A stretch of 64,000 bases of DNA from Mercurialis annua (lineage: Eukaryota; Streptophyta; Magnoliopsida; Malpighiales; Euphorbiaceae), in assembly GCF_937616625.2 (NCBI RefSeq), contig NC_065571.1, positions 43,802,651 to 43,866,650 of the forward strand. Direction: 5' to 3'. The position numbers and the translations under genes were made by a program. Positions within the stretch are counted from its first letter, which is position 1. Every line of letters begins with the position of its first letter. Positions 12,582-23,691 of the stretch are shown in pieces. The notes under the pieces are model-generated. The model was not told the DNA's origin. It searched no databases and saw only the letters and a list, made by a program, of their open reading frames with translations.

Positions 12582-13157
12582 GCATTTAAATAATTATAAA
12601 ATTAATATTTTATTTTTATTATATAAATATTTTGAAGACCATTATTTTTATTTCAATGAGATTTACAGAGCTCTAAACTTTTGTTTTTTTTATTGTTGTA
12701 TGTGTTTGATTGCAGATAATGACAGATTAAATAGTATTTTATCGTGAGACAAATAAGACAAAAATAAGTAAAATTATTATGATGTTGGTCATGGAAAAAT
12801 ATTTCATTGAAGTTATATTTGAAAAGGAAAAATTTAATAGTTGTTTGAGAAACTGAAAAAAAATGCGAAGAAAAGAGGTATAAAATTTTGATTTTTTATT
12901 ATTGTGTGTATTTAATTGCACGTAATGACACATTAAATGGTAATTTATCGCGAGACAGGTGAGACAAAGATAAGTAAATTTGTTATGTTGTTGATCATGA
13001 AAAAAAAAGAAAAAATTGAATAGTTGTGTTTGATAAACAAAAAAATAAAAGAGAATGTGAAGAAAACCTTAATAAAAAATTTAATTTTTTTTAATAATTG
13101 TGTTTGTTTTAGGTGTTGAATTATTTTTATTTAAACTATGTATCATCGAAATAAAAA
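12582..13157. repeat. Degenerate direct repeats downstream of the RPA-like relic
   Basis: A segment near 12686-12800 (TTGATTGCAGATAATGACAGATTAAATAG..TCGTGAGAC) is repeated imperfectly near 12895-13010 (TTAATTGCACGTAATGACACATTAAATGG..TCGCGAGAC), a period of about 205 bp. A third, weaker copy may begin near 13080. The repeat looks like a duplicated intron-exon junction of the RPA-like relic. Confidence 0.6.
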
Positions 13158-13486
13158 GGGTTAATGTTATAAAAATTCACCAACTTTACATATTTTCTCA
13201 TTTTAACCACGCCGTTTAAAAATCGTTATTTTCATACACCAACTATCAATTTTTCTCAAATCCATACACCGTTCAAAAATCCGGTGAAAATTGTTGAGTT
13301 GGCAACCAAAGAATGACATGGCATAACAAACCGATTAATGACACGTCAACAATTTTCGTCCGATCTTTAAATGGTGTATGGATATTGGAAAAAATTGGTA
13401 GTTGGTTTATGAAAAAGATGATTTTTAAACGGCGTGATTAAAATGAGAAAATATGTAAAGTTGATGAATTTCTGTGACATTACCCC
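13158..13486. mobile_element. Fold-back MITE, Mutator-type (329 bp)
   Basis: The first ~70 bases (GGGTTAATGTTATAAAAATT..) are the imperfect reverse complement of the last ~70 (..ACATTACCCC). The flanks AAATAAAAA (13149-13157) and AAATGAAAA (13487-13495) form a 9-bp target duplication with one mismatch. That size points to the Mutator superfamily. No coding capacity. Confidence 0.85.
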
Positions 13487-13544
13487 AAATGAAAAAGCTA
13501 AAATAAATACTTAGACAATATATTAGAAACACCAACACAAATAT

Positions 13545-13611
13545 TGTCACGACCCAAATTCGTGGATCGTGACTGGCGCTAGGGTATGAAAATGGTAGCT
13601 CCAAAACCCGT
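13545..13611 (-). repeat. LTR B' (related to LTR B), terminal piece cut off by a solo-LTR insertion
   Basis: Read on the plus strand it starts TGTCACGACCCAAATTCGTG and shares the GGCGCTAGGGTATG segment with LTR B at 20248. It breaks at 13611 and resumes at 16115. The solo LTR between carries a CCCGT duplication on both sides. Confidence 0.8.
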
Positions 13612-14497
13612 TGTCACGACCCAAATTATTAAGCCGCGACCGGCGCTAGGGAATGGGATTGATAGCTCCAAATCCCATAGCAAGCCTAAACCACTATAAA
13701 TTTTTCGCGAATAAAATATATTATTAATAAAATGTTTTCAGAAAACTTCTTTAAGTAATATAATTACAAACGTCAAAATCTCGTATTTCTTTTATGAAAA
13801 CGTTCGCAAAACAATTCTTAGAAACTAGGGTCTTACAACGCGATATCTCATATCCAGCACTGCCCTGTTTCTAGTCACAATCACAACTAATTCCACTCAC
13901 GGCAATTGGTACCGATTCAAACGGATAAAATGTCATCTTTATAAACAACTTATTTATTAAATTATATCAGAATTTACATTTTAAATACGTTTCAAATCAA
14001 ATCATAAACCTTATTTTGACACCTACTGACTATTGCAGCTCTATAAAGGCTCGTACTTTGTGTAAGCCAAAAGGCTGCCGACACAAAGGAGATGGTCTGT
14101 CTGATCCGACTCCGATTACCTGAAAAACAACAGTGAGGGGTCAGTATTTTGGGAAAATACTGAGTGAGCTTGCTATTACTAACGGTATTATAAAAATATA
14201 ACATCGCATTTCAAATCAAGTAATAATACGAAAATACGTGTAAGCAAGTACTTGATCCGTTTGAAACTAAAGTCCTGAAACATGACACGACTCACGAATA
14301 TTCAAATCAAGTTAATCCAAATGGTCCGACCCGGGAGTGTTCACACTCAACCACGTCAGCCGCGACCAATCTCTTAATCCCAAAGTGTGGGTCCAACCCA
14401 CTAGATACGGGGCTCAAGTTACTTTAACCGAGTTCTCGCTTGTATCGCATTCATATATCCAACTTCGAAATTCATATTCATATTCATATTCATATCA

Positions 14498-14538
<41 letters not shown>

Positions 14539-16114
14539 AGTCATTTCTCATAATCGGACTCACTAGACTGACTTAATATTGGCGATCACATAGCCTATTG
14601 ACACCCAATAGGTAGCTAGTTTCTTCGAATCGTATACTAGAGTCTCCGTTCAAAAACAATCATTCAAATCATCAAATCATATAAATGTGATGTATAAAAT
14701 CATAATATTCATAATATATGAAAATAACTTTTATAAATAATACGCGAAAAAAACTGCAACTCACAGAACCCAATATCCAAAACTGCATTATCGTCGATCA
14801 GTCACGTAGGTTCCACGCGTCATTCAATCTCATAGCTATTCCAGCTCGCCGGCCTGGTATCTCGTCGGTACGTCAGTTACTTATCCATTTCCTATTCAAA
14901 TCATACGTAGGTTTAATTCATAAACGTAAACTTAGTACTAAAATCCTAAGTTATAAACTTAGGTTAGCACGATCGTATTCCAGATACGACTCTTAACTAT
15001 GATAATCTCTTAATCACATTTTTCATTTGAACGTCCTAGCTTACGTTTTAAAATTCAATCGAATCACGATTGATTACGCGACTTAAAATTGTTTGAAATC
15101 AAGTTTTCGCGTCGTGTCAGGGCCCCGGAAAGCCCGCATCGAATATTCCTTTTTGGCGAAGGACTGCACGTTCGTGCAGCAGTCTGCACGAACATGCATT
15201 CTGCTGCATGATGTGCAGCCCCAAGGTTCACTCCCCGGGCCATTTCCGACGTGATAAACATTCCAAATCGGTTTCGCAATGCTTAATAACTTCAAAGATA
15301 CAAGGTTCAAGCTTAAAACATCGAATTCGAATTCAAAATTGTTAAAACGATAAAACCGCTTAAAACCCTTATTTCAAATCGATATTCCATCAAATTACCT
15401 TGACTTGATGCTCGTAGTAGATAGAGAATCGAATTCTGAACAAATTGATATAAAGAGCATGCGATTTGGACGAGAAACGGCGAAACGTCGGCGGATCGAA
15501 ATGATCGTCGAATTTCTCCTTCGTCTGATACTCTTTCAATCTTCTGATGCCTTCTTTCATTTCTTATTTCATCATTTATATCTTGGTAAAAGGTCATTTT
15601 GATCCCTGATTTCTTAAACTTAAACCATTTCTCTTTTAAACTTTATAATTTTAACCAAACGGTTAATTTATACTTTAACTCAAATACATACGTATTATTT
15701 ATTTCCAAATAAATAATACTAATCCATAATTATTATTTTCCGTGAATAATCTTCTAATTTCTATTCTCGAGGCTTAATTGGCTAATTTACACTTTAGCCC
15801 TTGAAACTTTTCAAAAGTTACACTTTATTCCAAAACGCTTACGCGTCCAAATTTTAAACAGTCTCCGATTGATTCGAGACTTTTACCACTATTACTATAA
15901 AATATTTCGCGGACCTTGGCGAAATAATTTCCATCACGGGATTTATATTTTATTTTATATTAATTTTCTAACCTTATCCTCAAATCCCGTTAATACGCTT
16001 AATAAAAATTAATTTAATTCCCAATAATATTAAAGTAAATCTATATTAATTTAATTTATCGAAATTTACGACACGTGGCATAATTTAATTATTTTAAATA
16101 TTTGGGGTATTACA
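13612..16114 (-). repeat. Solo LTR of the same family as elements 1 and 2 (2503 bp)
   Basis: Minus orientation: on the plus strand it begins TGTCACGACCC and ends GGGGTATTACA. It is flanked by perfect 5-bp duplications CCCGT (13607-13611 and 16115-16119), so it is the product of LTR-LTR recombination or an insertion later reduced. It carries the family landmarks: the hairpin next to TTTCAG (about 14120-14165), an AT run (14504-14535), the CCTATTG stem-loop (14594-14612) and the palindrome cluster (15164-15219). It is closest in layout to the element 1 LTR. Confidence 0.9.
15164..15219. repeat. CTGCACG-type palindrome cluster in solo LTR
   Basis: Contains CTGCACGTTCGTGCAG and CTGCACGAACATGCA plus TGCTGCATGATGTGCAGC. 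It has the same place and design as the GTGCAC cluster of element 1, but a different sequence. Confidence 0.8.
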
Positions 16115-16632
16115 CCCGTATCTAGACTCGCGGATAAACATACAACATAACAAACCTGTATAAAATCAATGCTCGGGGGCAACCGAGACTCCAACCTAAG
16201 TCTAGCAGTTCAATTAACAACAGTATAATAATGCTCGACTCAATTCCGAGTCTCTAAGCATAAATAATAACATCCAGAGTATATAGTAAACATGCCAACA
16301 ATAAAATCATAATAATTGGACCAATCCAATAATCCAAAAGTATGAATAAGCAATAAGGACATAACTAGTACTACTGCGGTTTAAGAGTTTTAAAATAAAA
16401 AGATTATCTTTATTTAAAACCAAAAGTGGATCTCCACGGAAAATGAAAGTTGGAGATCAACGGACACGCTCAAAAACATAAATCTGGAAATAAAGAAAGC
16501 AACGAGATCATATATACTGAGATGAGTTCATATTACCATTTACATTTATTAAGTGAAAAACCTTTAAAACAAAACAATCCTTTTATACTTATATATATAA
16601 TCATTATGAAATACGTGTTGAATCAATCCTAG

Positions 16633-16735
16633 AGTATCGGCGAGACGTATCTCTAACCATCTCAGAGTATAGGCGAGACGTATCTCTAACCATCCCAGTA
16701 TATAGGCGAGACGAATCTCTAACCATCCCAACGTA
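16633..16735. repeat. Three ~46-bp tandem units in LTR B'
   Basis: Each unit contains GGCGAGACGTATCTCTAACC or a one-base variant. LTR B has three looser copies of GAGACGTATCT near 20858-20965, so the motif array was present in the ancestor. Confidence 0.85.
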
Positions 16736-16826
16736 TATACCGGTGTGCACAAAGTTCCAATGATGCCCATCGAGTAGCTCGTTCCAATCTAGATCCATAA
16801 TGAATTCAACATTATATCAAAACTGC

Positions 16827-16833
<7 letters not shown>

Positions 16834-16901
<68 letters not shown>
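16834..16901. repeat. (TA)n microsatellite
   Basis: Pure TA run inside LTR B'. Confidence 0.95.
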
Positions 16902-16904
<3 letters not shown>

Positions 16905-17689
16905 AGATATATATACTTTACTTAATAAAGAAAAACGATAATACAAACTCACTGCTTGCGAATCCACGTGAAAATCTGGCAAGCTACTAAACTTGCTCTG
17001 ACTGTAAAGCACGAACAGTCGACGTGTCTAAGAACATAAAATATAATTAATATCATCCCCTAACTCTAAAGAGTTCTAGACACCACATAAGACTAGAACA
17101 AATATCAATCAATCCAAACTACAAACCATCATAATATCACTACAAATATACTGCCAAAATGTCAAAGTATAAACCAACGTAGAGTAATCATACGTACTCA
17201 AACATAACCAGAATCACACAATAGTAAAGCTAAATCGAACTCCCACTTTGAAAATATAATCCAAAAATTCACTTTAAATGACTTAGTTTAAAATTATAAA
17301 ACCAAGTCCAAAATCCCAGAGTAGTGAGTCAGCCAAGTTATCATAACTATCAAGCTTAACTTCACATGTCGGGCGACCCAAGTCTAACCCGAACCAAACA
17401 TCCAACCAAAGTAAAACAATTCGTTTAAATTCCGGAAACACTTTAACAAACCAAAGTCGTAATTTGGAAAACAAAAGAACCCAAACTCAATTTTTAAAAC
17501 TCAAACAAAGCATCATGCTTACAAGTGTTCGATAAAAGTCTCCAAAGAAAATCACAACCAAACAAGCCATAAATCAATTTACAACAACTCTTGCATAATT
17601 AATAAACATATATGAACCACACATTGCCATATCCAAACAATTATAAACAATAAACATGCTTTTCACCAAAACTATGAAAGAACTAAATT

Positions 17690-18257
17690 TCTTGGGAATA
17701 TCAATTCCATATTTATATTTAAGGGAAGGAATTATAGGTTATGTTGATGGTACTATTACTAAGCCTATTGATCCAGCAAAAATTGTTGATTGAGAAATCG
17801 ACAACGCTAGAGTTAAGAGTTGGTTATTGCAGACTTACAAGACAGCCAAAAATATGTGAGATTGTTTGAAGAGAGTCTACTATCAAAATAGCTCGGCTAG
17901 GCGTTTTATGCTGGATTATGATATCCCAAACTATGCTCAAGGTAATTTGTCAATTCATGATTATTATACTGAATTTACCATGTTATGGATGGAATATACA
18001 AACCTTGTATGTGAATCTCTTTCTGATGCTTTTTTAGAAGGTATCCAAACTCATCATCAAACTAGTAAGAAAGATCAATTCCTAATGAAACTTTGACATG
18101 ATTTTGAAGTTGTACGCTCCATTTTATTGCTTTGTATCACTTCTTCGTCTTTGGATGATACTTGGAATATTGTATCATGTCCGCCCTCAATCACACTATT
18201 GGTTGTAAATGGGTGTTCCATGTCAAGCTAAAATCCGATGGATCCTTAGATTGGTAT
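17690..18257 (+). pseudogene. Copia-type retrotransposon relic (gag piece joined to RT piece)
   Basis: About 17730-18096 encodes a copia gag-like stretch: IIGYVDGTITKPID, then MWDCLKRVYYQ, then YDIPNYAQGNLSIHDYYTEF, ending TSKKDQFLMKL, with in-frame stops. About 18189-18257 reads NHTIGCKWVFHVKLKSDGSL, the start of the copia reverse transcriptase domain. The roughly 3 kb that should lie between gag and RT (protease, integrase) is missing. LTR C then interrupts the RT, and the RT does not resume after LTR C at 32843. Confidence 0.75.
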
Positions 18258-20247
18258 TGTAACACCCCGTAATTTTTAATGGTCGGAATATGTTACGTGT
18301 TAAGATTTTGATTGCTGGGAGTACGTAAATTAAATTTAAGGATAAAATTTAATTTATAAGTGTCCCGAGAAGTACGTCGTAGTTATAGGATTTTAAAAAT
18401 TAGAAATTATGAATTATAAAATAACCGTTTCGTATAAGAAAATATTTTGATAATTAATATATTAAAATACCTCTCTAATTGGAGAGTTAAAAGTTTTTGA
18501 AAAAATCTCGAAATTAGAATGTCGAAACTCGGAAGTTTCGACGTTAAATTAAAAGATATAAGCTAATATATATTAAGAAAAGAAATAGAAAAGAGTGAGG
18601 CAGTGGGCGCGTAGAGGGAAAGAGAAGAGTCTAGTTTTTTTTAAATTAGTTTCAGTTTTTAACTAATAAATGTTATTAGTTGGTCCAAATTAGTATAAAA
18701 TAATTTAAAAGTCCCGAGCGAAGAATTTTGGTGTCAATATTCGCAAAATAATTTGACGATGCTACCGTCAAATTTTTATGGAATTTGGACGTAGTAACTT
18801 TAGTCAAGTGGGACTAATTTGGACATAATAAATCTTTTGAGATTTATTAAAATAAAGTATAAGTCAGATGCGAATAAAAATTATATCTTTATTCGTCTTA
18901 TATTTTATTAGATTTTTGGGTAAAGTCTCACAAAATTTGGAATTAGTATCTGTTTGAGTTACGAACGACTAATTAAGAATTTGGATTAAAGTGCGTGATT
19001 AAGCTAGTATTAATGCGTACTTTAACCATTAAAGTATATTTATGTTAGCTTCTGAATGAAGTGAATAAAAAGATTCATTTCCTCCTTATGCAAAAGGAAT
19101 TAGAGTTGCTTAGCTCTCTCAGTGCGAGGAAAAATTAGGGTTAAGAGAAATCAATCCGATTTCTTGATTCTGACTCCAATTTCTTCCATAATTCACACGT
19201 ATTCGAGGTAATAACCGTTAATTTGAATTCAATTATTAGTAATTTGGATTATATTTGAGTTCTAAACAGTTACCGTATCGAATCGAACGTATACGTATTG
19301 ATTTTACGTTCCGATTGCGGAATTGGATAGATTAAAGTGTGAACTAGTGTTTGGGATCAAAAATAGGCGTTTAGCACGTCGAAAAGCCCGGGAAGTCGAA
19401 TTTCCTGAGACAGTGCACGTGGTGCACGATCATGCACGTGATGTTCACGAACGTGCACAGGGCTGCACGTATGTGCAGCTACAGTTGTCAAAAGGGAAGG
19501 AGTTTCGAGTGTTTTTCCCGAGTAGTTTGACGTGTGTTTTGTCGATCCGAAAATGTTATAAGTGATGTTTTGTTTGTAGAGTTTAGACTTGAGAAGTCTA
19601 TTCTTAATATGTGTGCGACGTTTAGATTATGTCTAGAGGCAACGAGTGTCGATCCGCCGAGTCAAGACACTGAAATGTTTGACTAGTGGACTATCGGAAG
19701 CATACGCTTTGGGTGATATCGGTTTTATGAGTTTACTTTGCGGTTTTTACTTTTGAATATTTATATTTAAAATGTTTTTAAATAATAAATCGCACTAGTA
19801 TAATTAACCATGAAATATCCATTAGAACAATCTTCCTATTGGTTGTTAATAGGACTGTGTGATCACTAGTAGTACACTAGATACGAGACTGTGTTTGACA
19901 TAGAGCTCAGTTAAGTCATTGGGCGTTAGAAGTGCTAGTGACCCTGACTTAATAGTCTGAGACGGCTGAACGGTTACGGTCATGGGTAACACTGTGATGG
20001 CAATTTCATGGTTACGGTCCAGATATCGGATTAGACGGTAGTGATTCAATTCACGGTCTAAGGCCCATGTTGTGTAGACTCATACAATAGTCTATCTTGT
20101 AGGGTTTCATTTAGATCAAGTAATTGGTAATATTTTATATATGCAAATGTTTTATATATATGCAATTTGAATATTCAATTGTAAATGTGTAAACTTATTC
20201 AGAAATATTTATAATTCTGAATCCCTAATATTCACCTTTCAGGTTAT
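18258..20247 (+). repeat. LTR C, left part (plus orientation)
   Basis: Starts TGTAACACCCCGTAA. It contains the family landmarks GTGCAC cluster (19413-19479), CCTATTG stem-loop (19835-19853) and the hairpin CAGAAATATT..AATTCTG just before CTTTCAGG. It is cut at GTTAT (20243-20247), where LTR B inserted, and resumes at 32353 (GTTAT again). No polypurine tract precedes it and no primer site follows its end, so it is a solo LTR. Its own outer target duplication is not found (GGTAT versus GGGAC). Confidence 0.85.
19413..19479. repeat. GTGCAC palindrome cluster in LTR C
   Basis: GTGCACGTGGTGCAC, CATGCACGTGATG and TTCACGAACGTGCAC occur in sequence after a GCACGTCGAAAAGCCCGGG segment, the same place as in the element 1 LTR. 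Confidence 0.8.
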
Positions 20248-21320
20248 TGTCACGACCCATTTTCATGAATCGCGACCGGCGCTAGGGTATGGGTATGGTT
20301 GTACCAAAACTCGTAGCTAGCCTTGCAGATAACAAACATTTATCATTAACAACATTGTACCTGCATAAAACCACATGCTCGGGGACAACCGAGACTCCAA
20401 CCTTGTCTAGCAGTTTATATGTACAACATATAAATAATAAATGCTCGGTCAACTCTGAGTCTCTAACATGGCATAAATATTAAAATAACATAAGTTAATA
20501 TAATAGTGCCACTCAACAAATAATCCAATTGAATTAATCTGACAACAAGTACTATAACAAGTAAGTCTTCTAACTACTACTGCGGTCTAAGAGTAAAATC
20601 AGTTCGACAACTTCAATAAAATAAAGTAAGACCTCCGAGGAAATAAAAAATCGGAGACCAGCTGACTCGCTTAAATCATAACCCTGGAAAAATTGGGAAA
20701 GCAACGGGGTCAGATATACTGAGATGAGTTCATACAACTATTTACATTTATTAAGTGAAAACATTTAAAAATCTTAAAAAAATTGTAAAGCAATTTATCA
20801 TTATGGATAAGCATTGAAACCCTAAACCACAAATATCTAAATCCAGTTGTCGTGTCGGTGAGACGTATCTCCATAATCGATCCCCGACTATCACTCAAAT
20901 AAAATATGTGAGTCCCAGGAGACGTATCTTCCACTGGCGCCCTCACTAAGGCGAGACGTATCTCAAACCTACCTCAATACCATATGATCATATACCGGTG
21001 CGCACGCAGTCTCGATGATGCCCATCGAGTAGCCCGTTCCAATTCAGATCCATAATGTCAAAAACAGTTCGAAAGCTGTATATACAATATATATATGCAA
21101 AAATACAATTTACTTAATAAAGCGGTAAATAGCGATATAAACTCACTGCTTGCTAATCCACGTGATAACCTGGCAAGCAATCTAATCCCGGTTCGTCTCC
21201 GAAGCACGAACGGTTGATGAGTCTAGACAAGGTATAAATAATAATTAAAAACATACCCTAACTCTAGGGAGTACTAGACACCATGTAGGACTAGCACACA
21301 TAATAACAAGCCAACGTATA
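20248..21320 (-). repeat. LTR B (solo), left part
   Basis: Plus-strand start TGTCACGACCCATTTTC. Flanked by GTTAT duplications (20243-20247 and 32353-32357), so it inserted into LTR C. It is interrupted at GTATA (21316-21320) by element 2 and resumes at 30674. Joined length is about 2.75 kb. It contains several GAGACGTATCT motifs near 20858-20965. Confidence 0.9.
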
Positions 21321-23676
21321 TGTCACGACCCAAAATATTAAGCCGCAACCGGCGCTAGGGAACGGGAGTGGTAGCTCCGGAACCCGTAGCAAGCCTTAAA
21401 TCACTATTAATTTTTCGCAAATAATAAACAAATAGCATAATGCAACAGAAGCAAGTATACATAACATGTATACACAAACATTTACACTAACTGTTCTGTT
21501 ATCCTCGCGGGCTCTAGTTACCGTACCTCGTACGAACTGGCCTCGCGGTATTATATACATCAGTTAGTGTATCCAACATATCACTGGCACCTAGTGCCAT
21601 GTACCACATATAAAACACGTAGCCTACAAAACATCTAAACTGGACAGCAAGTAATATGTACACTCAATGTGTACTGCTGTCTAGGCTACGACTCTGTCAA
21701 CGCGGGACCACTACTGCAGCATTCACAGAAGTCAGGTACTAAACATATACAACTGACTTCTGGACTTCAAAATTAGCCTCTAGCTAGGTCCACATACTAA
21801 GTACCTGAAAACATCAAAGGTGAGGGGTCAGTATTTGGGAAAATACTGAGTGAGGTTGCATTTTACTAACGGTATTAATTTAAAAACATAGCATCGCATC
21901 TCAAGAAAACAATAATATAAAACATATAAACATGTATTCGATCCGTGTGAAACTAATATCCTAGCATGCGACACATCTCTCGAATAATCATATATCATTC
22001 AACCCAATCGTAAATATCAATTGCGAGTCCAACTCGCTGGTGGCCCAGCCACTCGATACGGGGACTTCCAGGCTACACCGTAGCCGAGTTCACTCTGCGT
22101 ATCGAAATCATAACCCAATCGTAAATATCATATTCATCAACAGCTCCCAGCTGTGTCAAGTCATTTCTCAATGCAAACATACTAGACTGACTCGATACTG
22201 GTGATCACACAGCCTATTGACACCCAATAGGTAGCTAGTTTCTTCGGATCGCATACTAGTTCTCGTATAAACATTTGATAGAAACATATAATATTTAATC
22301 AAATCATCTAACATGCGATGCGTAAAAACAGTATACATATCAATATAAAATAACTTTATATGTATAATACACGAAAGTAAAGAGCAACTCACAGTGACCG
22401 CAATCCAATCACAAATATGGTCGATGAAATGATATGCCCTTGCTATCCCACGTCTACTGACCTCTCTGCTCTGACACGTCTGATAAATAATTAATGTTTA
22501 ATGATTAGACGTGAATCTCGTATTCCTATACGTATAATGCTTTTAAGTTTTAAGGTTTAGTTTCATTTCGATGAAGTTTTAAGGAGTTTTCAGGACAGTG
22601 CGCAGGTGCTGCCTGCACACTGACACTGTTTAGTAAAACAACGATCTCTCCCAATTGAACCGTCGGATCGAGCTGAAATTTGACAGACGCGTTCCTAAGA
22701 GGCAAATCTATAAACTGACCGTTGGGATTTTGAATCTGCCAAGTTTAGGGTAGTGTGCGAACGCACACAGTGAGTGTGCGAACGCACACCCTAAAACTTA
22801 GGGAGTGTGCGAACGCACACTCAATGTGTGCGAACGCACACTCATGACAGCCCCCCGGAAAGTCGTTTTTCGGGGCTTTTCAGCTATCCCGACGTGCTAT
22901 ACATCCAACTATACGAAACCCGCATCTCGGTTTTCATTAAAACGCTATAATAACTTCAAAAACATCAAATTCAATCCAAACAAAATCCTAACTCAAAACA
23001 GCCCTTAAACTCATCATTATCAAGCTAAAAACCGACCTATTACCTTGATTTGATGCTTAGGGTTGATAGAGGCTTCGATTCTGAAGAAATCGCCGCGAAA
23101 ATCGCTCGAATCGGACGTCGAACGGCGAAACGGCGGCGAAACGACGGTATCGTCGAAGGTTTTCCCATTTCTCTCGATCCTTCTCTGCTTCTATAATTCC
23201 ATCTTTCATTTCATATATAATCCGGCTAAAGTGCCACTTTAATCCTTGTTCTTTTTGTTTATTATCATTTATTCTTTAAACTTTTCTTTTATACGATTTA
23301 GTCCATAACTAAATCGATAAATCCTTTTATTATGACTTATACGTATTATTTATATCCAATAAATAATACGAAACTCGATATTAACACTTTCCCGTCAAAA
23401 TCCAATATTTTCATTTCCGACACAAAGTGGCTAAATTACCACTTTGGTCCCTGTACTTTATTTTGGACTTTTCTTGACATTTTTCCTTTCAATTCCAATT
23501 CTAAATTTAGAATTGAAATATAACCTTAAATTTTCTCATAGTTAATTTCTCAAAACCGACCTACTTGAAACTTATTTACTTTATCTTTTTCAGAAATTCT
23601 TCTGATATCACCATTCTGGCGAATCAAAACTGGACACGTGGTCCAATTAGCTAATTAAGTATTTTGGGGTATTACA
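21321..23676 (-). repeat. 3' LTR of element 2
   Basis: Termini TG..CA; plus strand begins TGTCACGACCC and ends GGGGTATTACA. Contains the hairpin GTCAGTATTT..AAATACTGA (about 21825-21850), the CCTATTG stem-loop (22213-22231) and four GTGTGCGAACGCACAC palindromes (22753-22841). Confidence 0.95.
22753..22841. repeat. Four copies of the palindrome GTGTGCGAACGCACAC
   Basis: Perfect 16-bp palindromes start at 22753, 22774, 22805 and 22826. They are repeated in the other LTR near 29750-29838. They lie next to the CCCCGGAAAG..CTTTTCGGGGC segment, as the GTGCAC clusters do in related LTRs. Confidence 0.95.
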
Positions 23677-23691
23677 TTCTTCCCCCCTTAT
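23677..23691 (-). promoter_or_regulatory. Polypurine tract of element 2
   Basis: Minus strand reads TAAGGGGGGAAGAA directly before the 3' LTR. It is preceded by AAAATTCGAGGACGAATTTT, the same block as in element 1. Confidence 0.85.

Larger units (their letters stand above)
16115..17690 (-). repeat. LTR B' continued, truncated at its far end
   Basis: The sequence continues from 13611 and is colinear with LTR B. Shared parts include ATGCTCGGGGGCAACCGAG, GAGATGAGTTCATATTACCA, CGTGAAAATCTGGCAAGC and GTGAGTCAGCCAAGTTATC. It contains three tandem ~46-bp units with GGCGAGACGTATCTCTAACC (16633-16735) and an AT microsatellite. Similarity fades near 17690, where a copia relic begins, so about 1 kb of the LTR's other end is missing. 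The right boundary is approximate. Confidence 0.7.
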
